This document shows positions 5,852 through 6,060 of a stretch of 6,060 bases of DNA, in pieces. The notes beneath the pieces were generated by a model that did no database searches, was not told the origin of the DNA, and saw nothing but the letters and a program-made list of their open reading frames with translations. The number at the start of each line of letters is the position of its first letter. The first letter of the stretch is position 1. Position numbers and translations under genes: made by a program. Location: positions 1 through 6,060 of the forward strand of contig JBHHYS010000121.1 of NCBI GenBank assembly GCA_046757645.1, written 5' to 3'. The stretch is from JBHHYS01 sp046757645. GTDB lineage: Bacteria > Acidobacteriota > Terriglobia > Acidiferrales > 2-02-FULL-67-57.

Positions 5852-5875
5852 TCTTTTTAATTAATCTAGTTTAAC
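5835..5875 (+). repeat. Operator-like direct repeats at the 5882 promoter
   Basis: ATTAATCT occurs twice perfectly (5847-5854 and 5860-5867), 13 bp apart start to start. The pair is flanked by TAGTTAAC (5835-5842) and TAGTTTAAC (5867-5875), which differ by one inserted T. The repeats overlap the presumed -10 and the transcription start, the usual place for a repressor site. A/T-rich sequence produces such repeats easily, so a binding site is not established. Confidence 0.45.
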
Positions 5876-5881
5876 AAAGCG

Positions 5882-6060
5882 ATGAACAAGAAATCGGTCT
5901 TCGGCTTGCTGCTCCAGGTGGCCATCGCCTTCGTCTTGATGTTTTTCGGCTGGGGGTGGGACGACCTGGGCGGGTTCTTCGCGCACCCGGCGCGGGCCGG
6001 CTTGGTGGCCATCGCGCTGGTTGGTTTGGTGTGCCTCTTCGTGTGGCGGCTGGATATCCA
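5882..6060 (+). CDS. Polytopic membrane protein, 3' partial
   Basis: The frame from ATG 5882 stays open to the window edge (59 full codons). It shows a first hydrophobic helix (about 6-24, VFGLLLQVAIAFVLMFFGW) and a short loop WDDLGGFFAHPARAG. A second helix follows (about 41-55, LVAIALVGLVCLFVW), ending at RLDI. The loop and helix pattern recalls, from memory, bacterial isoprenylcysteine carboxyl methyltransferase (ICMT/PEMT-like) family proteins. The catalytic C-terminal half lies outside the window, so this is only a suggestion. There is no Shine-Dalgarno before the ATG, but a good promoter and operator-like repeats lie directly upstream. No gene on the same strand precedes it, so it is the first gene of its unit. 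Confidence 0.75.
   Translation, partial: MNKKSVFGLLLQVAIAFVLMFFGWGWDDLGGFFAHPARAGLVAIALVGLVCLFVWRLDI

Larger units (their letters stand above)
5786..5881. other. Divergent intergenic region with AT-rich island
   Basis: This 96-bp spacer separates the transporter gene (minus) from the membrane protein gene (plus). Its left half (5786-5822) is GC-rich with a G-run at 5790-5795. The right half (5833-5876) is almost pure A/T, the most A/T-rich stretch in the window, and carries the repeats and promoter described separately. The minus-strand promoter for the transporter must also lie here; no clear consensus is seen for it. Confidence 0.7.

Noticed and set aside
1..6060. CRISPR array, tRNA/rRNA gene, insertion sequence or defence locus
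   Set aside because: No regularly spaced direct repeats, no transposase or nuclease motifs and no tRNA-like cloverleaf were seen on reading both strands.

Overview
The window is GC-rich bacterial DNA that most likely comes from an Acidobacteriota genome. The taxon call rests on two lineage-flavoured secreted or anchored proteins of unknown function (2-1060 and 3971-4846), whose sequences resemble what I remember of acidobacterial hypothetical proteins. It also fits the style of the M23 peptidase and the partial membrane protein. No database search was possible, so the taxon is an inference.

The layout is seven genes in strict strand alternation. They are: a partial hypothetical anchored protein (+, 2-1060); a membrane-anchored M23/LytM cell-wall peptidase (-, 1066-1995); ThiL thiamine-monophosphate kinase (+, 2209-3192); a bacterial FmdE-family protein with a C-terminal zinc ribbon (-, 3221-3799); a secreted hypothetical protein, possibly LolA-like (+, 3971-4846); a TauE/SafE-family transporter (-, 5006-5785); and the N-terminus of a polytopic membrane protein (+, 5882 to the edge). 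No two neighbours are co-directional, so there is no operon and each gene appears to be its own transcription unit. Convergent gaps are 5, 28 and 159 bp. Divergent gaps are 213, 171 and 96 bp and must hold all the promoters.

The genes do not form an obvious pathway. They look like scattered housekeeping functions (thiamine cofactor synthesis, peptidoglycan remodelling, anion export) beside uncharacterised envelope proteins. I see no mobile element, CRISPR array, tRNA, rRNA or defence locus.

The more unusual signals are non-coding. Three genes have an AGAAT-type -10-like box only 8-11 nt from the ATG and no convincing Shine-Dalgarno, which suggests leaderless or very short leaders. A pair of mutually exclusive hairpins sits upstream of the gene at 3971. 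An AT-rich, repeat-containing promoter island lies before 5882. An 8-bp tandem repeat fills the gap between two convergent stop codons. The 4847-5005 gap may be the remnant of a dispersed repeat. I found no convincing new multi-gene system.
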